Source of the DNA: Bin80 sp965209015
GTDB lineage: Bacteria; Bacteroidota; Rhodothermia; Rhodothermales; Bin80
Direction: 5' to 3'
DNA: 64,000 nucleotides
Assembly: GCA_965209015.1 (NCBI GenBank)
Contig: OZ242367.1
Coordinates: 1-64,000 of the forward strand
Positions 46,979 through 56,031 of this stretch are shown here, in pieces. A program made the translations under genes and the position numbers. Below the pieces are notes generated by a model, which did not search any database, had not been told where the DNA came from, and saw only the letters and a program-made list of their open reading frames with translations. How positions within the stretch are numbered: position 1 is the first letter of the stretch; each line of letters opens with the position of its first letter.

Positions 46979-48138
46979 TATCGAATTCGAAGTGTGAGCA
47001 GGGTTGCAAGGACTGTAATAACCGTCACAAGGCAAAATCGGGTAACAATTTTGACCTCATGCATGCCCTGGGCCTCATAATGGTGGTGGAGTGGTGCCAT
47101 GCGAAAAATTCGCTTTCCCGTACCTGTCTTACGACGAGTATGACGGAAATAGGCCGTTTGTAGAATTACCGATAGAGTTTCAACAAAAAACACAGAACAC
47201 AGAAGAGGTAGGAGTAACTCTTTCTTGACCATCAGAGCCACAACGGCAATCGCTGCCCCCAAGGATAGGGATCCAGTATCTCCCATAAATACGGTCGCTG
47301 GATAACTGTTGAACCAGAGAAATCCTAGACATGCGAGGGACATCGCAGATACAAAGATGGTGAGTTCACCTGCCCCAGACAGGTACATGACACCTAAGTA
47401 GGATGAGAATCCCAAATGCCCTGTAATGTAGCAGAATATGATTAGGCCTGCTGCCACCGTTGCTGCCGTTGATGCGGCCAGTCCATCCAGTCCATCGGTC
47501 AGATTTACTGCATTGGAGGTGGCGGTCACAATAAAGATGGTCGTAGGGATGTACAGGAGCCACCCCCAGTCTGCTCCTCCAAAGAATGTATTTCCCAGAA
47601 CATTGTAGTTCAGGTGCCAATTGCGGAAGATGGGCACCTCCGTCACCATTCGCGTCTCTTCAAATTGCGGATGGAAATATAAGACGAGCCCCACCAGCAG
47701 TCCCAATCCAACCTGACCGATCAGTTTTATTCGGGGGGCCAATCCGGCTTTATCTTTTTTGATGGTCTTGATATAATCATCTGCAAACCCAAATACAGCC
47801 ATCCAGAGTGTTGCGATGAGGATGAGCCAGATGTAAACCTCCCGTAAATCTCCCCACAGGAGCGTTGCTACTGCAATGGCACTGACAATTATCAATCCCC
47901 CCATCGTGGGCGTCCCACGCTTATGAGAATGGTCAACTGCCCCCTCGGCCAATGCAGCACGAACTTGTTCGCCACACTGCTTTCGAACCAGCCACCGGAT
48001 CACCCATGGGCCGATGACCATGACCATGATGAATGCGGTGATCGCTGCCAACGTCGCACGTACCGTGATAAATTCTACGACTTGGAATCCAGATGGCCGA
48101 AATAACTGTTCTAACCACCGTATCAGATAATAGAGCAT
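46978..48138 (-). CDS. mraY: Phospho-MurNAc-pentapeptide transferase
   Basis: 386 residues with about ten membrane segments. Key motifs: HSHKRGTPTMGG (cytoplasmic loop), FADDYIK (acidic metal residues), NAVNLTDGLDGLA and MAPLHHHYEAQG. It transfers phospho-MurNAc-pentapeptide to undecaprenyl phosphate, making lipid I. It follows murE directly with 4 bases between; murF, usually between the two, is missing. Confidence 0.97.
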   Translation of the reverse strand: MLYYLIRWLEQLFRPSGFQVVEFITVRATLAAITAFIMVMVIGPWVIRWLVRKQCGEQVRAALAEGAVDHSHKRGTPTMGGLIIVSAIAVATLLWGDLREVYIWLILIATLWMAVFGFADDYIKTIKKDKAGLAPRIKLIGQVGLGLLVGLVLYFHPQFEETRMVTEVPIFRNWHLNYNVLGNTFFGGADWGWLLYIPTTIFIVTATSNAVNLTDGLDGLAASTAATVAAGLIIFCYITGHLGFSSYLGVMYLSGAGELTIFVSAMSLACLGFLWFNSYPATVFMGDTGSLSLGAAIAVVALMVKKELLLPLLCSVFFVETLSVILQTAYFRHTRRKTGTGKRIFRMAPLHHHYEAQGMHEVKIVTRFCLVTVITVLATLLTLRIR

Positions 48139-48142
48139 AGAC

Positions 48143-49615
48143 TCAGTTCAGGGGCTTGGGATTATAAGGAGCAAAGGCTTTAAGAATAAGATCCTGATCT
48201 TTCATCGGGATTTGGCGCCCATTTTCAGTTTGCCAGGACTCGTGTCCCTTGCCTGCCACGAGTACAATGTCCCCTGAACTACAGGATTGTGCAACATATC
48301 GAATCGCATCGGGTCTTGAGAGGATCCGGTGGACTCGCTCGGGGGTCTTCATCCCTTCCAAAATATCTTGGATGATCGCCTGCGCCGATTCATTTCGGGG
48401 GTTATCATTTGTGAGGACGACTTCATTGGCCAAACGCTCAGCAACCCGCCCCATGAGAGGACGTTTGGACTGATCCCGCATCCCTCCGCATCCAAATATG
48501 CACCAGAGTCGAGCAGTTGCCGGCTGGACATGTGCCAGAGATTTGAGTACCTGTTCAAGAGCATCTGGGGTATGAGCAAAATCAATCACGATCCGCGTGG
48601 CATCATCACACACAAACTGTTCAAATCTCCCGCAAACCGGGCCTGCCTCCTCCAGCGCCTCAATAACCTCTGTACCAGAGAGTCCTGTTGCGCGAGCAGC
48701 TCCATAGGCAGCTGCGAGATTATAAGCATTGAAGGCACCCGCAAGGCGAAATGAGCACGTTTGACCATCTAGATGTAGCCTAAGACCGCTGGGGTGATCG
48801 TCTATAATCTTGAATTGAATATCCGCATCCGCAGACTGTCCAAATGAACAGGGTTCTGCCTGGGTATCCTCCACCATACGTTTGCCCATCTGATCATCGT
48901 GATTATAGACTGCAACCGCCTGAGGGCTTAGGTCATCAAACAGTATTTTTTTTGTATTGAGATAATGCTTCATGGTCTTATGGTAGTCCAAGTGATCATG
49001 CATCAGGTTCGTAAAGATGCCCACTGAAAAGTTCAGGGTTGCGGTTCGCGCCTGATCGAGGGCGTGGGAGGAGACTTCAACCACACAAGCTTTGCAGCCT
49101 GATTTCACCATTTCTGCAAACATTGGATGAAGTTCGGTTGCATCAGGGGTCGTAAGTTGCGGGGTGTAGGTTGTTTTTCCGGTAGAATAGGTAACCGTCC
49201 CAATCATACCCGTGGCTGTTCCGGTAGACTCCAATACGTGTTGTACCAATGTACCGGTCGTTGTTTTTCCATTGGTCCCAGTGATCCCTGTAAGCTGGAG
49301 GGATGTGGCGGGATCTCCATGGAAAGCTGCTGCGATCACCGCAGAAGCCTTTCGTGCATCGGACACCTGTACGAGGTGCGGAATTCCGCCAGGATCCTCT
49401 TCGGAAATAATCACGCGGGCCCCTGCATCAAGCGCCTGTTGAATAAAGCGAATCCCATTGGTTTGTCGGCCTGATACGGCGGTAAAAGCATACCCAGAAT
49501 GAACCTTTCGGCTATCCTGACAGACGCCGGTCACTTCTACATCCGGCACACCTGCTGAGGGATTGGAGAGCACCCCTGCACCAGCTAATCGGGAATGTAG
49601 GATAGCCCAGTTCAT
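48143..49615 (-). CDS. murE: UDP-MurNAc-tripeptide synthetase, meso-DAP adding
   Basis: 490 residues. ATP loop GTNGKTTTGTLVQH, MHDHLDYHKTM and the DNPR motif in LTNDNPRNES, which marks enzymes that add meso-diaminopimelate. It therefore predicts a DAP-type peptidoglycan. One base separates it from ftsI. Confidence 0.97.
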   Translation of the reverse strand: MNWAILHSRLAGAGVLSNPSAGVPDVEVTGVCQDSRKVHSGYAFTAVSGRQTNGIRFIQQALDAGARVIISEEDPGGIPHLVQVSDARKASAVIAAAFHGDPATSLQLTGITGTNGKTTTGTLVQHVLESTGTATGMIGTVTYSTGKTTYTPQLTTPDATELHPMFAEMVKSGCKACVVEVSSHALDQARTATLNFSVGIFTNLMHDHLDYHKTMKHYLNTKKILFDDLSPQAVAVYNHDDQMGKRMVEDTQAEPCSFGQSADADIQFKIIDDHPSGLRLHLDGQTCSFRLAGAFNAYNLAAAYGAARATGLSGTEVIEALEEAGPVCGRFEQFVCDDATRIVIDFAHTPDALEQVLKSLAHVQPATARLWCIFGCGGMRDQSKRPLMGRVAERLANEVVLTNDNPRNESAQAIIQDILEGMKTPERVHRILSRPDAIRYVAQSCSSGDIVLVAGKGHESWQTENGRQIPMKDQDLILKAFAPYNPKPLN

Positions 49616-49616
49616 T

Positions 49617-51617
49617 CTACTGTAATCGGAGGAGGACAGTAGGTTGAATGGATGCTCCTGGTTCTGGGAACTGTTCTACCACAGAACCAGACCCGCTCAA
49701 ACGCACACTGAGCCCTCTGGAGTTTAATAGGTATCGTGCTGCTCTGGCATCAAGCCCCAGAACGCTGGGCATCACCGTCAGGTCATTGACCAACTGAGTC
49801 GCTTGAACGTGTATATCATTTTTCTCCACGAACCTCTGGGCTAAGGACACATTGGGAGATGGCATATTCTCGGCCACTGGCTCAACCAAAGGTTGCCACC
49901 CCTCTTGGGGGGAGGGAAGACCCGATGCAGGAAACGTTGCGGTCCAGCGTTCAGCGATCCGCTTGAAAATGGGTCCAGAAACCCGTCCACCATAGATGCT
50001 TGATTGGGGTTCATCCAAAACAACAATCATGGCAACTTGGGGGGCTTCAACTGGATAGAACCCCACGAATGTCGCCCGATACTCACTTCCATAGATTCCA
50101 TCGGCGGTCTTGCGAGCCGTCCCTGTCTTTCCAGCAATCATCAGGCCTTCAATTCTGGCATCGGTTGCGGTTCCCCGTTCTACGACATCAATGAATGCAG
50201 GCAATAGCTTTGCTGCTGTTTCTTGTTGGATCACTCTTCGAATCGAGTCAATCCGAGCGGGATCGTCAGCCGCTCGCCAAAGTACTCGTCCGGTCACATC
50301 CCTCCGTTCAGCCACGATATAGGGCTGAAGAAGTAAGCCACCGTTTGCCAATGCGGCATAAGCCATGACCATCTGAATGGGCGTAACATCTATCTCGTAC
50401 CCAATGCTTAGGGCAGTTTTTGTCGTTTGACTCCAACGGGTTGTACGTTTCAGGAAGCCTGAAACCTCACCTGGAAGATCAATCCAAGTGTATTGTCCGA
50501 ATCCAAAATTACGAATATATCGATACAGGTCTTCTGGAGCCATGCTCGCCGTTGTGAGGGCCATACCCACATTACTACTCTTCACGATTACATCATGAAA
50601 CGTGATATCCCCGTAGCCCTGGACGTCATTCAGCGTGTATTGTGCCAGTTGCAGAGTCCCATCACCGGTGCCCAAGACATGATCCATGGAGACAATCTCT
50701 TTTTCCAGAGCTGCCGATGCAGCGATCATTTTGAACGCAGAGCCTGGCTCCAGACGGTCGGTAATTGCACTGTTGCGCCAGGCCGATACCGCCGCATTCT
50801 GGGGATGATTCGCATCAAATGTGGGCACATTCGCAATCGCCAGGATTGCTCCGCTCTGGGGATCCACCGCGATCGCACTTCCTCGAATCGCGCCGGCTTC
50901 GGCCACCCCTGCGGCAAGCTCTTCTTCCATAATCGTCTGACGAATCAGATCTATTGTCAACACCAGGGTCTGTCCGTCGGTGGCGGGAACGACAACACCC
51001 TCTGCATCAATACGGAGATGTCCTCGGCGATCGCGAATCAGTGTGTGTCGTCCTGGCTGGCCTTTAAGGTATTCATCATACTCAAGTTCAAGCCCTGCGT
51101 TACCTACCCCATCAATATCAATCTGTCCAAGTATATGGGCTGCGGTCCTTCCATATACATACTGGCGCTGGGAGCGCTCTTCAAGAATGACTCCCGGGAT
51201 ATTCCATTCAGCCACCTGTCTGAGTTGTTCGGGAGTCAAATCTTGCAATCGAACAAATTTTTCGCTGGTTCGACCTTCGATCTGGGATTGCAATCGAGCA
51301 CTAGATATACCAGTCAAATCTGCGAGGTGAGTCAAGAACAAGGTTTCTTGCTCTTTGAAGCCAGGTGCGAGGGGATCTAATGCAAGGTGATAACGTGGAG
51401 AGTTGATTGCTAATGCACGCCCCTGAATATCCAGGATATCTCCTCTCTGCGGAAGGAGAGGCTGTTGGGACTCCGCTTGGCGCCGACCTTGCTCACGTAG
51501 ATCCGCACCCTGGTCAAAATGCAACCAGAGGAGATGGCCACCTATCATCAGGGACAGGAAGGTGAGGAACGTCAGCACGATATACATCCGACCAAGAATC
51601 TGATCTCGGATTTTCAT
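49617..51617 (-). CDS. ftsI: Septal transpeptidase FtsI/PBP with C-terminal PASTA domain
   Basis: 666 residues. One membrane segment near the N-terminus (MYIVLTFLTFLSLMIGGHLLW), a PBP dimer-like domain, and the transpeptidase with SxxK in EPGSAFKM, SSN in KSSNVGM and KTG in AGKTGTARK. A single PASTA domain (VMPSVLGLDARAARYLL to the end) follows, the arrangement found in Bacteroidota and Spo VD-like PBPs. It cross-links septal peptidoglycan. It overlaps ftsL by ATGA. Confidence 0.95.
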   Translation of the reverse strand: MKIRDQILGRMYIVLTFLTFLSLMIGGHLLWLHFDQGADLREQGRRQAESQQPLLPQRGDILDIQGRALAINSPRYHLALDPLAPGFKEQETLFLTHLADLTGISSARLQSQIEGRTSEKFVRLQDLTPEQLRQVAEWNIPGVILEERSQRQYVYGRTAAHILGQIDIDGVGNAGLELEYDEYLKGQPGRHTLIRDRRGHLRIDAEGVVVPATDGQTLVLTIDLIRQTIMEEELAAGVAEAGAIRGSAIAVDPQSGAILAIANVPTFDANHPQNAAVSAWRNSAITDRLEPGSAFKMIAASAALEKEIVSMDHVLGTGDGTLQLAQYTLNDVQGYGDITFHDVIVKSSNVGMALTTASMAPEDLYRYIRNFGFGQYTWIDLPGEVSGFLKRTTRWSQTTKTALSIGYEIDVTPIQMVMAYAALANGGLLLQPYIVAERRDVTGRVLWRAADDPARIDSIRRVIQQETAAKLLPAFIDVVERGTATDARIEGLMIAGKTGTARKTADGIYGSEYRATFVGFYPVEAPQVAMIVVLDEPQSSIYGGRVSGPIFKRIAERWTATFPASGLPSPQEGWQPLVEPVAENMPSPNVSLAQRFVEKNDIHVQATQLVNDLTVMPSVLGLDARAARYLLNSRGLSVRLSGSGSVVEQFPEPGASIQPTVLLRLQ

Positions 51618-52033
51618 GGGTTGGGTTCCGTCCTTACTTGAATGATCCCTGCAAATTCGTGTCCTCTCTGGAGCCCCAGTTCCGATCCGCGCTCATATAT
51701 GACGGAGGGGCCTATTGAAGCGTTGTAATCTGCTACTAGACGATTGTGTTGCAGATGTAGGCGTACATTTTCTCGTCGCTGGATACTGATTTCACCAAGA
51801 AGATCTTGTGTGCGGTGGGTGTGCCCAATATAAATGGTCAGAACCCCCGCAATGAAGAAGATCACCATTCCGAAATGGAGAGTGGGAATACGAGCAATCA
51901 CTCTTGATTTTGGCGCAGTCTCATCAATGACCGTCAGCTGTTGCCAGCTACGAAATGTCATCATCGCCCGATCCACCGCTTGACGGCGGCGGGAAGATTG
52001 TCCAGTAGAGGTGAGTCTAGAACGACGGGACAT
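51614..52033 (-). CDS. ftsL: Cell-division protein FtsL-like
   Basis: 139 residues: basic cytoplasmic start, one membrane segment (TLHFGMVIFFIAGVLTIYIG), then a short periplasmic helix with leucine-rich repeats (QRRENVRLHLQHNRLVADYN). FtsL is too variable to confirm by sequence; topology plus the position between rsmH and ftsI make the call. It shares one base with the rsmH stop (TAATG). Confidence 0.8.
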   Translation of the reverse strand: MSRRSRLTSTGQSSRRRQAVDRAMMTFRSWQQLTVIDETAPKSRVIARIPTLHFGMVIFFIAGVLTIYIGHTHRTQDLLGEISIQRRENVRLHLQHNRLVADYNASIGPSVIYERGSELGLQRGHEFAGIIQVRTEPNP

Positions 52034-52989
52034 TAATCATTGGGGGTTAGAGGAACCGAACAGCGAATGGCAGCACGTAATTTTGCGCTACGGGATCGAC
52101 GATTCGCCATAATCTCAGATGAGTTAGGGACAATAGGCCGACGTGTTAGCGGCTTCCATGGCACTTGGCGAACCCCATAGAGGTCGCGCTCTGCTTCTCC
52201 TTCCAGAACTCCATCCCGTAGGATTCGCTTGACCCTACGGTCTTCAAGAGAATGATAACTGATGACCACAATCCGTCCCCCTTCCGCAATAATTCGGGGA
52301 CTCAGTTCAAGGATGTGCTCCAATTCGTTCAATTCCTCATTGACCGCAATCCGAAGGGATTGAAAGGTACGAGAGACTGCCTTGGACTCCCAACGCGTGG
52401 GAACTGCACTCCGAATGATGCTGGCTAGATGCGTTGTCGTTTCGACCGGCCGCTCTGCGACAATGGATCGGCAAATCTTTCGCGCATTGGGTTCTTCCCC
52501 ACATGATCGAACGAGATCAACCAGAGCATTTTCGGTGTATCCATTCACGATATCCGAGGCCGTTACTTCCGAATCCGCATCCATCCGCATATCCAGGGAT
52601 GCATGATGACGGTGACTGAACCCTCGAGCAGCAGAGTCCAGTTGATATGACGAAACACCCAGATCCAGTAACAAGCCAGTTACGGGAAGATGCTCTTGGA
52701 TGAGAGGAGCCAAGTCGCTGAATCTTCCCTTGTATACGGCCAATCGATTCAACTTTATTGCCTCAGCGAGCCGCGCATTCACAGCTTGCACGGCATCCGC
52801 ATCGCGGTCTATCGCAAGAACGCGCCCTTTGGGCGATAATGCGGCGAGGATGGCGGAAACATGTCCGCCTCCTCCTGCAGTCGCATCAACATAAATGCCG
52901 TCCAAGTCCGTGATCAGATATTTCAAGACCATGTCACAAAGAACAGGTGTATGGTAGTCAGTTGCATAGGAGACCGAAGTAGATATCAT
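52033..52989 (-). CDS. rsmH: 16S rRNA m4C1402 methyltransferase
   Basis: 318 residues. HTPVLCDMVLKYL, VDATAGGGGHVSAIL (SAM binding), LLLDLGVSSYQLD, RGFSHRHHASLDMRMD and VVISYHSLEDRRVKRILR are the MraW/RsmH hallmarks. It methylates C1402 of 16S rRNA. The start overlaps the stop of the MraZ-like ORF by ATGA. Confidence 0.97.
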   Translation of the reverse strand: MISTSVSYATDYHTPVLCDMVLKYLITDLDGIYVDATAGGGGHVSAILAALSPKGRVLAIDRDADAVQAVNARLAEAIKLNRLAVYKGRFSDLAPLIQEHLPVTGLLLDLGVSSYQLDSAARGFSHRHHASLDMRMDADSEVTASDIVNGYTENALVDLVRSCGEEPNARKICRSIVAERPVETTTHLASIIRSAVPTRWESKAVSRTFQSLRIAVNEELNELEHILELSPRIIAEGGRIVVISYHSLEDRRVKRILRDGVLEGEAERDLYGVRQVPWKPLTRRPIVPNSSEIMANRRSRSAKLRAAIRCSVPLTPND

Positions 52990-53405
52990 CCTCGTTTGAC
53001 TACCTCTGTATGGATCTCACGGATCGCGTTGGTGGCATTCTGGTGTGGGATGAACCTGCGGCTTGGCAGACTCTGACCTGTTTGTTCTATTCTATCATCT
53101 TCTGGGGGAGATCTTCGGAGAGCATTTGGCCTGTTCTCTGGAATGCCTAGCTCCCGAATCCCTTCCAATGATTGACCTGAGAAAACTCCATGCCAGCGAT
53201 CAAGTGGGCTCCAACTCAAGATCTGGCACTTCATGCTCAACAACTCACTCAATGGGTAATCGAATCGGCCGTCTTCAAGTCTACGGGTGATTGCACATGT
53301 GTTTTCGGTCCCAGAATTCCGAGATGGATACACTCCATAAGGCACCCTTTCACGCCTTTTTCCATCAACTGAAAACATTGCCCAAGAAATCCAATTGAAC
53401 AACAT
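52986..53405 (-). CDS. mraZ: Divergent MraZ-like protein at the head of the division operon
   Basis: About 139 residues from the ATG at 53405 (an ATG at 53378 and one at 53438 are alternatives). The position, one frame overlapping rsmH by ATGA, is where mraZ always sits. Some MraZ traces remain: FSVDGKRRERVP (like VDxKGRVxxP), TCAITRRLEDGRFDYPLSE (like FVITRGLDxCLxLYPxxEW), LSWSPLD, and IEQTGQSLPSRRFIPH (like LDxQGRIxIPxxL). The GR and IP landmarks of both MraZ repeats are altered, so it is either a fast-diverging MraZ or one losing function. MraZ normally represses the operon by binding TGGG repeats; none were seen upstream. Confidence 0.55.
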   Translation of the reverse strand: MLFNWISWAMFSVDGKRRERVPYGVYPSRNSGTENTCAITRRLEDGRFDYPLSELLSMKCQILSWSPLDRWHGVFSGQSLEGIRELGIPENRPNALRRSPPEDDRIEQTGQSLPSRRFIPHQNATNAIREIHTEVVKRG

Positions 53406-53541
53406 ACGAAAGACTGCCTTAATTCTGATAACTCTCACTCTTTTTTTTTAGATCTAAACGAAATATTTCGAAAAATTATGAAAAATGATCAGGATGGCCC
53501 TTGCATGAGAAGTAAGATCCGATTCAGAGTAGCGCGTGGGA

Positions 53542-55173
53542 TCAACGTCTGTGTTTTTGCTCTGCGGCGGCCAGAAAAGAGGTAAAGAGAGGATGAGGAT
53601 GGCCGACCGTTGAGCGGTACTCGGGATGAAACTGTACCCCGATATACCAGAGATGAGAGGGTAACTCTGCGATTTCTACTAATCCACTTTCGGGGTTTAC
53701 TCCTGTGAATCTGAGCCCCTCCTTTTCAAGGTAATGTTTGAGTGAATTATTGACTTCGTACCTGTGGCGATGCCGCTCGCGGACGAGCGTCTGATCGTAT
53801 ATGGTATGTACTTGAGAGCCCTCAGTGATCCGACAGTTGTAGGCACCCAGTCGCATCGTCCCCCCTTTATTGGATATTTGTTTTTGGTCTTCCATCAGAT
53901 CAATGATGGGCCAAGGCGTATCCTCGTCAAATTCGGTTGAATGTGCACCTTTCAGGTTACAGCAATCCCGCGCAAACGCAATGATTGCGCACTGCAAACC
54001 GAGACAGATTCCGAAATACGGAATATTCTCCCTGCGGGCATAGCGAGCGGTTAATATCTTCCCTTCTATTCCCCGGGACCCAAAGCCGGGCGCCACAAGA
54101 ATCCCAGTTACATCTCGAAAAGAGGACTCGCAGTTTTCTTCGGTGAGGTCTTCACTTTCTACAAAGCTTAATTCAACCTGAAATGACAACTTTGCACCAG
54201 CCAGGATGAACGATTCCGTGATTGACTTGTAGGCATCCTGATGCGCCACATACTTCCCGACGAGTGCAATCCGAACTTCTTGACCTGAAGTATGGAGTCG
54301 TTGCACAAAGGTGGTCCACTCCCCAAGATCCGGTACATCAGGGATAGGCCTCTGGCTATGAGGACCTGTTAGTTCAAGTCGCTCAAGGACCAATCTCTGC
54401 ACTCCTTGGCGGGCAAGTTGAAGAGGAACTTCATAAATTGAGCTTGCGTCTGCTGCCTCAATCACCGCGCGAGTTTCAACATTACAAAATCGAGCAATTT
54501 TGTCACGCAATTCTTTGTCCAAGGGATGTTCCGAGCGGCAGATCAGCAGATCCGGTTGCAGACCATAAGATAGTAACGTTTTAACAGAGTGCTGGGTCGG
54601 TTTGGTTTTCAGTTCGCCTGCGGCTGCCAGATAGGGGACCAAGGTTAAGTGAGCAATCTGGGCATTGACGGGACCCATTTCGTAGCGTAATTGTCGAATC
54701 GCCTCGAGATAGGGAAGACTCTCAATGTCTCCTACGGTGCCGCCAATCTCCGAAATAATCACATCTAGTTCTTCATGATCCGCCAGTCGAACGATCCAGT
54801 CTTTAATCTCATCAATGATGTGAGGTACCACTTGAACGGTTTTTCCCAGATATTCGCCGGCACGCTCTTTTCCGATGACCTCACTGTAGACGCGTCCAGT
54901 AGTCACATTATTCGCCTGGCTCGTCTCGTGCCCCAGAAACCGCTCATAATGACCGAGATCTAGATCTGTCTCCGCCCCATCATCTGTGACAAAAACCTCT
55001 CCATGCTCATAGGGGTTCATCGTGCCGGGATCCACATTGATATACGGATCCAACTTCTGGATGGAAACCCGAAGGCCGTGCGCCTTCAGGAGTCTCCCCA
55101 GAGAAGCACAAAATATACCTTTACCAAGCGAGGATGAAACGCCCCCTGTTACAAAGATATATTTTGTTTTCAT
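53542..55173 (-). CDS. pyrG: CTP synthase
   Basis: 543 residues from ATG 55173 (ATG 55179 two codons upstream also possible). The synthetase domain opens with FVTGGVSSSLGKG and includes MNPYEHGEVFVTDDGAETDLDLGHYERF. The glutaminase domain has the nucleophile Cys in YFGICLGLQC and the His/Glu pair in VQFHPEYRS. It aminates UTP to CTP in the cytoplasm. It starts 31 bases after the methyltransferase stop, on the same strand, and lies upstream of the division operon with 137 bases between. Confidence 0.97.
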   Translation of the reverse strand: MKTKYIFVTGGVSSSLGKGIFCASLGRLLKAHGLRVSIQKLDPYINVDPGTMNPYEHGEVFVTDDGAETDLDLGHYERFLGHETSQANNVTTGRVYSEVIGKERAGEYLGKTVQVVPHIIDEIKDWIVRLADHEELDVIISEIGGTVGDIESLPYLEAIRQLRYEMGPVNAQIAHLTLVPYLAAAGELKTKPTQHSVKTLLSYGLQPDLLICRSEHPLDKELRDKIARFCNVETRAVIEAADASSIYEVPLQLARQGVQRLVLERLELTGPHSQRPIPDVPDLGEWTTFVQRLHTSGQEVRIALVGKYVAHQDAYKSITESFILAGAKLSFQVELSFVESEDLTEENCESSFRDVTGILVAPGFGSRGIEGKILTARYARRENIPYFGICLGLQCAIIAFARDCCNLKGAHSTEFDEDTPWPIIDLMEDQKQISNKGGTMRLGAYNCRITEGSQVHTIYDQTLVRERHRHRYEVNNSLKHYLEKEGLRFTGVNPESGLVEIAELPSHLWYIGVQFHPEYRSTVGHPHPLFTSFLAAAEQKHRR

Positions 55174-55203
55174 TCCCATGGTTGATGATCACTCTGCTTA
55201 AAG

Positions 55204-56031
55204 TTAAGACTTTTCTCGGGACTCACGTACCTTCTGAGCGACGACGATGAGTCCTGTTCCACTTGAATTTGTTTGATGTAAATCCAGGAAGTTGAGGAGC
55301 AATCCCACTGGCAGTACTGGCACATAATAGAGTACAACGAGGGGCATAAGGAAAAATGATGTTCCCAGAAGCCGGATTGGAATCTTGATGAGTAGACGCC
55401 AAGCGAGGGATCCCCATGTGCCATAACTGTATTTTGCTTCGACGATTTCCAGACCTGCACTCGATAACTTTTGTGTAAGTTCCTGAAGATTATAGCCATC
55501 ACGAACATGCTCCCCGATGAAGCTCTCTTGATCGCTGCTATGCACATCTGATCCTCCCTGATCGCTTGGGGTACTGATGATCAGGTGCCCCTTGGGCTTC
55601 AATCGCTTCGCGAAGTGACGAATCGCAACCTCATCTTCCTCAATATGCTCAAGTATATCAACTGCCAAAATGCAATCAAACGTGTTCGTAACATTTGAAT
55701 TGGTGACGTCATCAACCGCTAAGGAAATCCGATCAGCAAGCCTATATGACTTAAAACAGCGCGCTGCGCGAGCAAGATATTCTTTCTTGAGATCGGTCCC
55801 TGTCACATGCACTTCGGGATATTTTTGAATCACATACCAAGCATACTGTCCAAATCCAGTCCCTGCATCCAGAACCTTGGATCCTGCATCAAGGTGTATT
55901 CTTTTCAGAGCTTGGTGCACATACCAGGTCCTCAGGAAAAGAAGATTTAATACAGCATACAAGAGCGGTAATAGTTTCGGATTTGAATCAAGCCTGCGAC
56001 TGATTCTGTCCTTTATTGAGTCATACTCCAT
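55204..56031 (-). CDS. Class I SAM-dependent methyltransferase
   Basis: 275 residues. SAM-binding motif I is VLDAGTGFGQYAWYV (about 54-68), followed by VHVTGTDL (motif II) and FDCILAVDILEHIEEDE (motif IV region). The C-terminal third has hydrophobic stretches (FFLMPLVVLYYVPVLPVGLLL) that may touch the membrane. Such proteins often methylate lipid-linked or small metabolites; the substrate cannot be told. It is upstream of pyrG with a short gap. Confidence 0.85.
   Translation of the reverse strand: MEYDSIKDRISRRLDSNPKLLPLLYAVLNLLFLRTWYVHQALKRIHLDAGSKVLDAGTGFGQYAWYVIQKYPEVHVTGTDLKKEYLARAARCFKSYRLADRISLAVDDVTNSNVTNTFDCILAVDILEHIEEDEVAIRHFAKRLKPKGHLIISTPSDQGGSDVHSSDQESFIGEHVRDGYNLQELTQKLSSAGLEIVEAKYSYGTWGSLAWRLLIKIPIRLLGTSFFLMPLVVLYYVPVLPVGLLLNFLDLHQTNSSGTGLIVVAQKVRESREKS

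Noticed and set aside
47366..47620. 84-residue ORF antisense-frame within mraY
   Set aside because: Same strand, different frame of mraY; a shadow of a well-supported gene.
53459..53478. AT-rich near-palindrome CGAAATATTTCG upstream of the division operon
   Set aside because: Short and in very AT-rich sequence; not distinct enough to call an operator, and no MraZ-type TGGG repeats accompany it.
55170..55547. 125-residue minus-strand ORF
   Set aside because: Lies wholly inside the methyltransferase gene in another frame and shares none of its motif pattern; a shadow frame.
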